Part shown: positions 18,686 through 26,964 of the stretch, piece after piece
Layout: each line of letters opens with the position of its first letter
Numbering within the stretch: position 1 is the first letter of the stretch
Origin: Alishewanella metallidurans
GTDB taxonomy: Bacteria; Pseudomonadota; Gammaproteobacteria; Enterobacterales; Alteromonadaceae
Direction: 5' to 3'
DNA length: 64,000 nt
Assembly: GCF_036983985.1 (NCBI RefSeq)
Contig: NZ_JALAHQ010000002.1
Coordinates: 372,001-436,000, forward strand
Program-made: the position numbers and the translations under genes
The notes under the pieces: model-generated
Database searches by the model: none
Seen by the model: the letters and a program-made list of their open reading frames with translations, nothing else
What the model was told of the DNA's origin: nothing

Positions 18686-18771
18686 TTTTAATTTATCAAT
18701 ATTATTATATACTTGTTAAATCACACTCGGGAAAAATTTGCACATTTGTAAAATAAATGGACGTTTCTTGG

Positions 18772-19887
18772 CTATTTCGAGTTTAATAAGCGTAATTTTA
18801 AATCCGTTATTATTACTGCAATCTGCTTTTTAATTTGCTTCAGTAGCTGTTTCCTGTCGTAAGCTTTACAAAGCTTAGCAACTTCTTTTGCTAACCCGGC
18901 CTTATTGTTTTGCACGGCGCTGTCATAAATATCTTGCCACATATGGTATATGCCCGGCGTCCATATTTGCACTGCACGTAATTTTCTTGGCGCTAACACG
19001 GGCAACGCCGCAGATTGTTTATCAAGAGTTGCAAGTGCAGCCATGGTACGTAAACATTTTTCGCACTCTCCGCAGTTAAATTGGCTAGATGCATTACACA
19101 CCCTTAAATAATTTAATGCTTGATCAGAGTTAGCAATAGCTGCAGTTTTTTTCATCCGACTGATCATGCCATGATGAATGACATTGGTCAGGGCATTTGA
19201 CAATAAGGGGTCAGTCAAAGGATGAGTAATAAAGGGTTCTAGTTCGCGCGCATCATGGCTAGCGGGTACATATAAGTTACAAAGGCCTAGCGCCAAGCTA
19301 TAGCTGATAAGCAAAACTATTTGGCAGCGTTTTGCTGATAACTCAGGAAAAGCGTCTCTAAAATTTGTCTCCATTACAATAAGGTTTTTATCATAATGCA
19401 GCGCAAACTGTTGTGCTGCACTTAGTGCTTTTTCACAACGTTCATGCTCACCTAATTGGATATCTAAACCAAGACAAAAAATAAGATGATTAATATTATT
19501 TTTTAGTTCAAAAAATGAATAACTTGCATCGACACCGCCAGAATAAAATACGGCGTTATCGCTTGGCGCAACAGTATTGTCGTGCAGCTGTTGTTCGGGA
19601 ATGAGTATGTTGACCCATTGTAAATCATCAAACCAAGACACAAAATACTGCTGAAACTGCGCTAAGTTGCTTAGTAGCGCTTTACTAACATTAAAGCTCT
19701 CATCAACGGTTAATTCTTCACCAAGCAGCATGGCTGGCATTAAACAACTAGCAAATGCAGCATCTGCAGCTGCAGGCAAGCTACGTTCAGTGCCGCTGAA
19801 GGTTAATTGAAGTGCGCGGTTATCTGCTTTCCAGCTCATTACAACGCGGTTGCCAATGGTCTCTAAAGTTAAAGCAGATAATTTCAT
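18772..19887 (-). CDS. PP-loop ATP-pyrophosphatase-like protein with Cys cluster, function unknown
   Basis: A 371-residue protein. A pyrophosphatase loop F-Y-S-G-G-V-D-A-S lies near residues 113-121, and a cysteine cluster N-C-G-E-C-E-K-C-L-R-T near residues 267-277 resembles the zinc site of QueC-type and related adenylating enzymes. The first 110 residues match nothing I recognise. The family should adenylate a carbonyl or carboxylate with release of pyrophosphate. Homologues with this Cys motif occur near surface-polysaccharide genes, which fits this locus, but no substrate is known. It stands alone between two THxN PEP-CTERM genes, all on the minus strand. Confidence 0.8.
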   Translation of the reverse strand: MKLSALTLETIGNRVVMSWKADNRALQLTFSGTERSLPAAADAAFASCLMPAMLLGEELTVDESFNVSKALLSNLAQFQQYFVSWFDDLQWVNILIPEQQLHDNTVAPSDNAVFYSGGVDASYSFFELKNNINHLIFCLGLDIQLGEHERCEKALSAAQQFALHYDKNLIVMETNFRDAFPELSAKRCQIVLLISYSLALGLCNLYVPASHDARELEPFITHPLTDPLLSNALTNVIHHGMISRMKKTAAIANSDQALNYLRVCNASSQFNCGECEKCLRTMAALATLDKQSAALPVLAPRKLRAVQIWTPGIYHMWQDIYDSAVQNNKAGLAKEVAKLCKAYDRKQLLKQIKKQIAVIITDLKLRLLNSK

Positions 19888-19955
19888 CTTATTAAACCCT
19901 TAATATGCTATGACATAGATCTATTATCTTGTAGCTTTACCTTACCTTATAATAC

Positions 19956-19984
19956 AAAAAAGCCAGCAAACTGCTGGCCTTTTT
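19956..19984 (-). terminator. Rho-independent terminator after PEP-CTERM gene 2
   Basis: A perfect 7-bp stem GCCAGCA/TGCTGGC with a 3-base loop and six T on the minus strand, 14 bases after the stop of the gene it ends. It also has a T run on the plus strand, but no plus gene ends here. Confidence 0.88.
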
Positions 19985-19997
19985 AGTATTCGTTTTA

Positions 19998-20831
19998 TTA
20001 CGCTTTTTTACGACGGCCGCTTAGCATTAATAAACCTAAACCTAACACAGCAATGGTAGCTGGTTCTGGTACAGTTACTAAGCGAGCTTGTACAAATAAA
20101 TTGTTATCAGAATTTTCTGCCGTACGTAGCATGTTGTCATCAATTACAAAACCAGTATTCACATCACCCCATAAGCGGAATTCAATAACGTATTTCTGGC
20201 CACCAAAGGTAAAGGTAATTGGTACCGGAATACCAGAAATGTTGAAGTAATCATCACATGGTGTAGTTGAAAACTGTATATCTGGATTACAGTAACCGCC
20301 TTGATCGTTAAATGTTTCAGTAAAGTTTATACCAAACACCGAACCAGTTTGCGCCATAAACGGGCTAACAATATCAAACATAGTGAATAAGTTTAATTCA
20401 GCTAATGTTTTAGTACCCGCTACTACTTGACGGTTACGGTGCGTGATCATACCGGTGTCAACCCAACCAGCATCAGCGTCTAACACACCATTATACGATA
20501 CGATATCTAAACCGCTAGGCTGACCCGCAACACGCGGAGTACCCCAGTTGACAGAGGTGTAAGCATCATTAATTCCGGCAGAGGCGTCGTAAAACTCTAA
20601 GCCACAACCATTTAACGCATTAGTTGCACCAGCTGCACAATTATGTATTGTTTCTACGCCGTTTTTTTGACGAGTTTTAGGTGCGTAGCCATCGTAAGTT
20701 AAACCGTCAGCTAACCAACCGCTAGAGGTTTCAAATGTAATACTAAATGCTGCTGCCGATACTGACGCACTACACGCTAATAAAGCTGCACTTCCAAGTG
20801 CTGTTACCAAAAAACCTACTCTTGATTTCAT
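19998..20831 (-). CDS. THxN family PEP-CTERM protein (exosortase substrate)
   Basis: A 277-residue secreted protein, paralogous to the one at 17798. It has a signal peptide ending V-S-A-A-A near residue 28, a beta-rich domain with S-G-W-L-A-D-G near the start, T-H-R-N near residue 130, and C-D-D-Y-F-N-I-S-G-I-P. The tail V-P-E-P-A-T, hydrophobic segment, S-G-R-R-K-K-A is a textbook PEP-CTERM signal. A GGAG site precedes the ATG. It is preceded by an excellent sigma-54 promoter and followed by its own terminator, so it is a single-gene unit, probably under PrsK/PrsR control. Confidence 0.95.
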   Translation of the reverse strand: MKSRVGFLVTALGSAALLACSASVSAAAFSITFETSSGWLADGLTYDGYAPKTRQKNGVETIHNCAAGATNALNGCGLEFYDASAGINDAYTSVNWGTPRVAGQPSGLDIVSYNGVLDADAGWVDTGMITHRNRQVVAGTKTLAELNLFTMFDIVSPFMAQTGSVFGINFTETFNDQGGYCNPDIQFSTTPCDDYFNISGIPVPITFTFGGQKYVIEFRLWGDVNTGFVIDDNMLRTAENSDNNLFVQARLVTVPEPATIAVLGLGLLMLSGRRKKA

Positions 20832-20900
20832 GACATCTCCGTTTTACTTAACTTATTATAATTATGCGTGTAACACTAACACACACTACTCCTAGCATTA

Positions 20901-20917
20901 TGCAGCTACCGTGCCAA
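20901..20917 (-). promoter_or_regulatory. Sigma-54 (RpoN) promoter of PEP-CTERM gene 2
   Basis: On the minus strand TTGGCACGGTAGCTGCA matches the -24/-12 consensus TGGCACG-N4-TTGCA at all but one position, with the required ten bases between GG and GC. It would start transcription about 60 bases before the ATG. PrsR regulators of exosortase systems are sigma-54 activators, so this links the substrate gene to PrsK/PrsR. Confidence 0.85.
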
Positions 20918-20996
20918 AACAAAAAATCGTTTTTTAACAATAACTTATCGCTTGCTTCTGTATTGGGTAAAATGTAAGTGTAAAAAATACCTACAG

Positions 20997-22616
20997 TTAT
21001 TGAGTGGCTATATAACGCCCAGGCGATAATATGTTGTCGGTATCGAAGGTGTTTTTTAATAGCTGTAGTACATTTTCATACTCTAACGAGCTGTATTCAG
21101 ACATAAATTGCGTCATATTTATATCTAGTCGATAGGGGAAAAAACCCTCTTTTAATAACTGCTCGTACAATTGGCGACGGCATGCTAGCGCTTTGCTATC
21201 CCAATCGATGCCATCATTTGATTGGCGGTTAAAACCGATACTAATTACGGCGTCTAAGCAACGTTCATTTAGTAAAGTGAAGGTTATTCCAGCTTCAAAA
21301 CCAAACGAGGTTAAAACCCTGCTTACTATGGTTTCGATATTACGTGCGCATTGACCATCAGCGGGAGCGACCACGGCACACCAAATTAGCCCGACGCCAT
21401 CTTGATCAAGCTTAAAGTCGTTATCTGGTAATGTCGGCATCCGCCAGTAAGCACTAGCCAGAAAATTATCGCTAGGCTTGCCTTGCATCATCATATGTAC
21501 AGGTTTAAGCACGGCTAGCACTCTGGCCATATCTCGGCGTAATAACTTTGACAGCAGCCATTGATATTTTTCAATTAAACTCAACAAAGTATCACTAATA
21601 AAATTAAGTTGTGTTTTGTTAAAGCGCCGACAATGTGCTTTCAACGCAGCTTTGGCCAGCTTTATCTGCCCCTTTGTGCCATACAGAGCACCAGAGACGT
21701 TCCAACGTCCGACTTGCCATTGATTTTTTAAGCGGCTTAAATCTTGCTCAGGTAATGGATATGTCTGCTTTGCGGCTACGTCAGCAGGAAACTGCTGCAA
21801 CCCTGGCAATACTCTAAACGCATTGGCGATATGCGGTAAGCTGGTTAGATAGCCTTGACGTTTTAATTGGCATAGGCTTTCAACTAGCTGTTCAAGGATG
21901 TCTTGCTCAGTTGAAATATAAAATGCCAAAAAACACTCTGGCTTGGGCATTAACCATAGTGTAATGCTTAGCACTATGCCCAAATTCGATTGAAAAAATA
22001 ACCCGTCTAACGCTGGGCCTAAACCGGCCTGATAAACACCCGCAGCTTTAGCGTCATTAAAGCGATGCAAGCCCGTTTTAATAACCTGCCCACTAGCCAA
22101 CATTACTTCAATACCACACACGTACTTAACATGTTCACCGTAAGCAGTATGTCCAAACCCTCGCTCCACTGTGTTACCCACTACACTGCAACTTGCACTA
22201 GAACCGGTACAATCCATCCAATGTTTGTCACCTTGTTCAAGTAAAAACTGCGCCAGCTCAGCCTGAGTAACGCCCGCCTCTACAGTTACAACACCCTGCT
22301 TTTTATCATAATTAGTTATTCGCTTTAGGCGACTAAGATTAACAATAACGCTATCTGAACTTACTGGCACCTGTGAGCCATAACCCCAGTTTTTTCCTGA
22401 GCTAATGGTATACAGCTGTTGCTTATATTGCTTGGCTATATTTAAACACGCGGCGAGCTGATCGCGCTCTGGATAAAGTACTGCCAGTACGCTAGATGTC
22501 GTAGCAAAGGTAGCGGTTTCAGCTTTACGTATACTCGGTGTATCAATCACTACTTGCTCAGCAGCAAGCAGTTGCTGCCATGCAGCTAGCGCAGCATTAA
22601 ACTGGGAACAGGCCAT
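20997..22616 (-). CDS. FAD-dependent oxidoreductase (FAD_binding_4/PCMH type)
   Basis: A 539-residue flavoprotein of the vanillyl-alcohol oxidase superfamily. The N-terminal FAD domain shows S-S-G-K-N-W-G-Y-G (about residue 90), V-E-A-G-V-T-Q-A-E-L and a C-S-V-V-G-N-T-V-E-R-G-F-G-H-T stretch. The C-terminus ends L-S-P-G-R-Y, as in p-cresol methylhydroxylase relatives. It has no signal peptide. The gene begins 19 bases after the PEP-CTERM-associated acyltransferase and is very likely co-transcribed with it. It may oxidise a phenolic, alcohol or sugar substrate linked to EPS or to an acylated small molecule; the substrate is not predictable from sequence. Confidence 0.85.
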   Translation of the reverse strand: MACSQFNAALAAWQQLLAAEQVVIDTPSIRKAETATFATTSSVLAVLYPERDQLAACLNIAKQYKQQLYTISSGKNWGYGSQVPVSSDSVIVNLSRLKRITNYDKKQGVVTVEAGVTQAELAQFLLEQGDKHWMDCTGSSASCSVVGNTVERGFGHTAYGEHVKYVCGIEVMLASGQVIKTGLHRFNDAKAAGVYQAGLGPALDGLFFQSNLGIVLSITLWLMPKPECFLAFYISTEQDILEQLVESLCQLKRQGYLTSLPHIANAFRVLPGLQQFPADVAAKQTYPLPEQDLSRLKNQWQVGRWNVSGALYGTKGQIKLAKAALKAHCRRFNKTQLNFISDTLLSLIEKYQWLLSKLLRRDMARVLAVLKPVHMMMQGKPSDNFLASAYWRMPTLPDNDFKLDQDGVGLIWCAVVAPADGQCARNIETIVSRVLTSFGFEAGITFTLLNERCLDAVISIGFNRQSNDGIDWDSKALACRRQLYEQLLKEGFFPYRLDINMTQFMSEYSSLEYENVLQLLKNTFDTDNILSPGRYIATQ

Positions 22617-22635
22617 AGGAAGCTCTCGATATTGA

Positions 22636-23499
22636 TTAGGAAAACCGCAAACCCCAAGTAAATTTAAAGAATTTTCGTTTTAACCGGCGAGCCTGCTCGT
22701 TTGGGTACAATTCACGTTCTATAGATTCGAGTAACTTAATATAACCCTCAGATAAATTTTCTCTGAACATCTCAGGATTTATATAGTACGCCGCTCTCTT
22801 GCCATGGTACTCAACAGGTGGCCCAAGTTGTTTAAATACAATACCAACAAAGGTAAGGCTTCTTGCTAGCCGTGGCTCCATCATCACAAAACAATGTTTT
22901 TTATTATTATGTAATGCCATTAATGCCGCCGACAAATACAAGCAAATAGCGATATAAGGAAAACAACGCAACTCGCGTTCAGAAAAAAGCACTTCATTAA
23001 TAGCACCAGTTGCCGCGCCTTGAAATTGGTCAAGTTTTCTGCGTCGGAAAGTTTCGGGCACCGCTAAACGCGAGATTTCACAAATTTCATTTCGAGGAAA
23101 CGATGCCGGAGTAATATCAAGATCAGTTATTGCGTGCATACAGTGCACTTCTATTGGTAACTGATCGGTATCTTGCTCAGCAGTAATTAGCCTTACTGTA
23201 CCCGCTACTCTATTTGTTGTGACATGGCGAATTAAGCTATGATAAGAGTGACTATCAAATTCATCTTGTTCCAGTCGATTGGTATTTTCGTCTTCAAAAT
23301 GTAACTCTTCACAATAAACTTGGTGGCGAATATTAAATACTTCGGCTTTAAGTTCATTATTACTCGCTAATTCTGTGCGCAAAAATTGTGAAAAGTGATT
23401 CGCTATTGAGCTCGCATCACTACTAGCAAGATGAGATATTGTCTTGTTGATTAGGTGTTTTAGCACAGGTACTTTTTGCATGAACTTAAGATATTTCAT
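22636..23499 (-). CDS. PEP-CTERM/exosortase system-associated acyltransferase
   Basis: A 287-residue GNAT-fold protein related to acyl-homoserine-lactone synthases. Diagnostic stretches are F-N-I-R-H-Q-V-Y-C-E-E-L-H-F-E (residue 54 on), the acidic E-Q-D-E-F-D-S-H-S and E-I-S-R-L-A-V-P-E-T-F-R-R-R. These match the family recurrent in exosortase genomes, with unknown acyl donor and acceptor. A good AGGTGAG site precedes the ATG. It leads a two-gene unit with the FAD oxidoreductase; the 160 bases upstream should hold the promoter, but I see no convincing boxes. Confidence 0.9.
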   Translation of the reverse strand: MKYLKFMQKVPVLKHLINKTISHLASSDASSIANHFSQFLRTELASNNELKAEVFNIRHQVYCEELHFEDENTNRLEQDEFDSHSYHSLIRHVTTNRVAGTVRLITAEQDTDQLPIEVHCMHAITDLDITPASFPRNEICEISRLAVPETFRRRKLDQFQGAATGAINEVLFSERELRCFPYIAICLYLSAALMALHNNKKHCFVMMEPRLARSLTFVGIVFKQLGPPVEYHGKRAAYYINPEMFRENLSEGYIKLLESIERELYPNEQARRLKRKFFKFTWGLRFS

Positions 23500-23662
23500 C
23501 TCTCACCTGCGATGCTGTGCCGAATAGATGCGTCTATATTCTGAAAAATAACCAACTGAGTTAACGTTAGCACAAGATTTCCTTTTCTGTGGCTGCCATT
23601 ACAACTTTATATAACGCGATTGCAACGTTTAGTGTTTTAATCTCAATGTTAAATGTATAACG

Positions 23663-24811
23663 CTATCGCCTTAAAATTGCTAGCTCTAACCAAGGTAAGT
23701 CGCTAGTGGTTGAATATTCCCAGCCAAATTTACGAGCCGGACGCACTTGCCAGTAGAGTTTATTATCATTTAGTTTGTTTGACTTGCTTTTACACGGTTC
23801 CAGTAGCGACAAAAACACTGTTTTTTCGTGCTTTGATATCGTGTCAGAAACATACAAGGCTTTACCTAGGAGCGCGGCGACGTCACAACTGTGCTGAACA
23901 TCATTCCATGGATTAATATCCTCCATTTGCTTATTGTCAAACACCACGAGATATTTTGGTAGATACTGACCAGAAAACTTATTTGTGCCAACGTAAGTGC
24001 CATGCTCGACGATAAATCGGCCAAACTGTTGTAACAGTTGTATCGCAGTTTTTGAATCCGTTATTTGGCTGTATCGCCAGATTGGGTCGGCAAGCAATGC
24101 CAACATCCACGGTGAACATACTGCAGATTGATCAGCACCACCCTCGTGAGATTTAAAACTGTGTTGCGGACAGCCACGTTGCGGCCAATTAGCCTCAGGT
24201 TGCATGGTCATTTTTAGTGTCGCTGCTAAAATAGTTTCAACACGTTGTTGCGCAGCTTTATCTTCTGTTAACTCATAATAGGTGAGCGCGGCTTCAAGCG
24301 CAGCAGCTTGGTTACGCTCGGTCCAAAAGCCTTGGCCTGAATAACTTGGTTTCCAATTTAATGACGCAGTGTAAATGCGATCAATTGCGTCTTTAGCCTC
24401 GGTATTACCCGTTAATTGATAATAGTAAAATAGCCCTCTGGGCATTGAGTATTTAATATCTTTATTTTCGATAAGAGAAAAATAGCCGTCATCGTTAAGG
24501 TGCGCAATATAGTATTGACTAGCATTAATTGCTTGCGCTCGCCATTTTTTGTTACCGGTTAATAAGTACAGCTGGAACAGTGCCCTTGGCCTGTCATACA
24601 AATATTGGCTGGCTTTATCCGGCGCAATATTATCTGCGGCAAGTAGCTCCGCGTTGGTAATATAATTCGCGTAGCGCACCATAGGCTCTACATACCAAGC
24701 AGTGTCAACTTTGCCAGCAACATGCTCAGGCCCCCATAATCTCGGCTCAGCCTGAACCTTAGGCACCATCAAATAACTACAACAAACTAGAATACATATT
24801 ATATAACGCAT
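23663..24811 (-). CDS. Secreted alpha/alpha-toroid hydrolase-like protein
   Basis: A 382-residue protein with a signal peptide (M-R-Y-I-I-C-I-L-V-C-C, cleavage after V-Q-A near residue 21). Repeated helical pairs of the pattern L-F-Q-L-Y-L-L-T-G-N-K-K-W-R-A-Q-A and L-F-Y-Y-Y-Q-L-T-G-N-T-E-A-K resemble the (alpha/alpha)6 barrel of glycoside hydrolases and polysaccharide lyases. No specific family motif is recognised. A periplasmic enzyme that trims or degrades the EPS is plausible. The chosen ATG lies one base after the upstream TAA; the frame is open 22 codons further into that gene. Confidence 0.75.
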   Translation of the reverse strand: MRYIICILVCCSYLMVPKVQAEPRLWGPEHVAGKVDTAWYVEPMVRYANYITNAELLAADNIAPDKASQYLYDRPRALFQLYLLTGNKKWRAQAINASQYYIAHLNDDGYFSLIENKDIKYSMPRGLFYYYQLTGNTEAKDAIDRIYTASLNWKPSYSGQGFWTERNQAAALEAALTYYELTEDKAAQQRVETILAATLKMTMQPEANWPQRGCPQHSFKSHEGGADQSAVCSPWMLALLADPIWRYSQITDSKTAIQLLQQFGRFIVEHGTYVGTNKFSGQYLPKYLVVFDNKQMEDINPWNDVQHSCDVAALLGKALYVSDTISKHEKTVFLSLLEPCKSKSNKLNDNKLYWQVRPARKFGWEYSTTSDLPWLELAILRR

Positions 24812-24812
24812 G

Positions 24813-25781
24813 TTAGTTGCTCCATCTAACCAACACCGGCCGATGATCGGCACCTGGTAAGTTAAACACTTCAGCACTTAAAGGGGAAAGTGCGCCCCGA
24901 TACAACTGGTGATCAATACGAATACCATGCCAACGGGTGAATTTTGTATATTTCACCACATGCTGTGATTTTTCTGATAATGCATTACCTAGCATAGAAA
25001 AATACTGCTGATAAATTGGCGACAACACCGGCATGTTAAAGTCACCGGCAATAATGAATGGCAAGGTTTCAGCTTGCGCCCACTCACTAATTATCGTTGC
25101 CTGTAATGCTCGGTCTTGCTGTAAAATGCGCATTGCTGCGCTATTTGGCCCTAATTTTAATACTGACTCTAACGCTGAGCGCGGCGTTTCAAAATGCACA
25201 TTAGCGATTAAAAAGCTGTTATCGGCCAAGCTAATGCGATAAAACTGAGCAAAGTTACCATAACCTTGAAAAATATTGCGTGATACCGCCCTCTCAATCT
25301 CAAAAGGTAGTTTGCTTGCAATGCATAGTCCAGCTTCGCAATGCTTTTGCCAGCTTTTTATTGGCAATGCTTTAAGCTTTTCTGGTTTCGCCTCTTGAAA
25401 TAATGCTATAGAAACATTGTGTTGCTCTAATAGCCGAGCCAAACTTTCAGCGTCACTCATATTTCCTAAGTTCGCTGATAATGTAATTAGATTTGCGGGG
25501 TGTTTGGTGTTTTGCGACGGCCAACTGAAATCAAGCAGCTTTAGGCAGATCATTAGCACCGGCGCTAACATCAAAAACTGCCATACCCCAACCGAGCGCC
25601 AACCTATAACCCACGGTATAAGTAGCCCGAAACACCACCACGCAGGTCCATAGAGTAATAACAATTTAAGCCATTCAAGCCAGAGCCATTGCGGCCAATA
25701 AGCCATACCTGCAATAGATAGAACAATAGCAAGCGAAAATAACCTAAGCCAGTGCCAGCAATGCGGTATGCTAGAGCGCAC
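24813..25781 (-). CDS. Endonuclease/exonuclease/phosphatase-fold membrane protein
   Basis: A 322-residue protein with three N-terminal membrane helices (about residues 12-85) and an EEP domain. The catalytic signatures are F-Q-E-A (Glu), A-N-V-H-F-E, G-D-F-N-M-P, I-D-H-Q-L-Y and the terminal G-A-D-H-R-P-V. Membrane-bound EEP proteins usually act as phosphodiesterases on lipids or on nucleotides at the periplasmic face. The GTG start overlaps the upstream glycosyltransferase by 11 bases. Its place between a glycosyltransferase and a secreted hydrolase suggests a role in lipid-carrier or glycan turnover, but this is inference. Confidence 0.85.
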   Translation of the reverse strand: MRSSIPHCWHWLRLFSLAIVLSIAGMAYWPQWLWLEWLKLLLLYGPAWWCFGLLIPWVIGWRSVGVWQFLMLAPVLMICLKLLDFSWPSQNTKHPANLITLSANLGNMSDAESLARLLEQHNVSIALFQEAKPEKLKALPIKSWQKHCEAGLCIASKLPFEIERAVSRNIFQGYGNFAQFYRISLADNSFLIANVHFETPRSALESVLKLGPNSAAMRILQQDRALQATIISEWAQAETLPFIIAGDFNMPVLSPIYQQYFSMLGNALSEKSQHVVKYTKFTRWHGIRIDHQLYRGALSPLSAEVFNLPGADHRPVLVRWSN

Positions 25782-26841
25782 GATATAGCTCTTGATAACA
25801 AGTGGCTGTGCGCTCTAAAGAATAATACTCAGCTACCCATTCTCTAGCTTGCAAACCAAACTTAGCCAAGAGTTGCGGTTCATTAACGGCGTTAGTAATT
25901 AACTCAGCTAACGCCGAAATATCGTTATATTCATACAGCCAGCCGGTTTGTTCGGGTTTTACTAACACGGGGTTGCCACCAACGTTAGTGGCAATAACTG
26001 GCTTGCCATAGGCCATAGCCTCTAAAATCACCATAGATAAACCCTCAGTACTAGAGGTAACCACTAGAGCATCGATATGTGGATAAATATTTTCTCTATT
26101 TATCTCTACACCGTGAAAGACCGTTTTTGCTTTGACGTGTTGCTCGGCGTAAGTTTCAAGCTCGACCCGCAGTTCTCCATCGCCAAAAAAATGTAGCTCA
26201 ACTTGCTGTTGCCGGGTTTTACTTAACTGCGACACTGCTTTTAGTAAACTAATTTGGCCTTTTAAGCCAACCATGCGACCAACCGAACCAAGCTTTAATA
26301 TACTATTGTTGTTACTAAAAATCTCGTTTGCTAATGGCAGTACTACCCCGTTATCAATAACTAAATGCGGTACATTGTGCCAAGCATGGTAACCAAAATT
26401 TTGTTTCGCTTCTGCTGAAACAAAGGTGACATAATTAATAAAGTGACGAGCAATGCGATGCACGATTACCCAGTGTAGTTTATCTAGTGGCAACGCACCA
26501 TGACGGGTATAAATAAGCCGCTTGTGGCGTAAAAAAAACAAATGAAAAACCAAGCTTTTTAGTACTGCGGGCGAGTGAATATGAATGACGTCAAAACCGG
26601 ATAACAACGCCAGCCGACGCTTTTGTTCCTGCCAACTTTTGCCTTTTATAACGGTGAGAGGGATCTGTTTAGTATCACAAACATCCACTAACGTATCCTG
26701 CACGCTGCCAAAGGATAAAATAGCCGGAGTAATATGTTGCGCTAACTGCTCTTGACACAAATCAATAACAAATCGTTCGGCACCACCAACATTTAAACTA
26801 CTAACTATGTGAATTACCGACAACTTAGCGGTACTCGACAT
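25771..26841 (-). CDS. Glycosyltransferase family 4
   Basis: A 356-residue GT-B enzyme. The N-terminal lobe begins V-S-S-L-N-V-G-G-A-E-R-F-V, the glycine-rich loop of EPS-locus GT4 enzymes. The donor site T-S-S-T-E-G-L-S-M-V-I-L-E-A-M-A-Y-G-K-P-V-I carries both glutamates of the E-x7-E motif near residue 265. It heads a three-gene minus-strand operon and is divergent from another GT4 gene with 120 bases between them. The chosen ATG has AAGGAA seven bases upstream; an upstream in-frame Met has none. Confidence 0.9.
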   Translation of the reverse strand: MSSTAKLSVIHIVSSLNVGGAERFVIDLCQEQLAQHITPAILSFGSVQDTLVDVCDTKQIPLTVIKGKSWQEQKRRLALLSGFDVIHIHSPAVLKSLVFHLFFLRHKRLIYTRHGALPLDKLHWVIVHRIARHFINYVTFVSAEAKQNFGYHAWHNVPHLVIDNGVVLPLANEIFSNNNSILKLGSVGRMVGLKGQISLLKAVSQLSKTRQQQVELHFFGDGELRVELETYAEQHVKAKTVFHGVEINRENIYPHIDALVVTSSTEGLSMVILEAMAYGKPVIATNVGGNPVLVKPEQTGWLYEYNDISALAELITNAVNEPQLLAKFGLQAREWVAEYYSLERTATCYQELYRAL

Positions 26842-26964
26842 ATCAATTCCTTCTGATATCGACCTTTTTTCAGAATTATACAATTTACTAGCCTGTATGC
26901 TAGACTTTGTGAGTTATAGTTTTAAATTTATTTACATTCATCACTATGCTAGGGAGAGTATAAG

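Noticed and set aside
23509..23523. Sigma-54-like CGGCACAGCATCGC before the acyltransferase gene
   Set aside because: The GG to GC spacing is nine, not ten, and it lies so near the ATG that no ribosome binding site would be transcribed.
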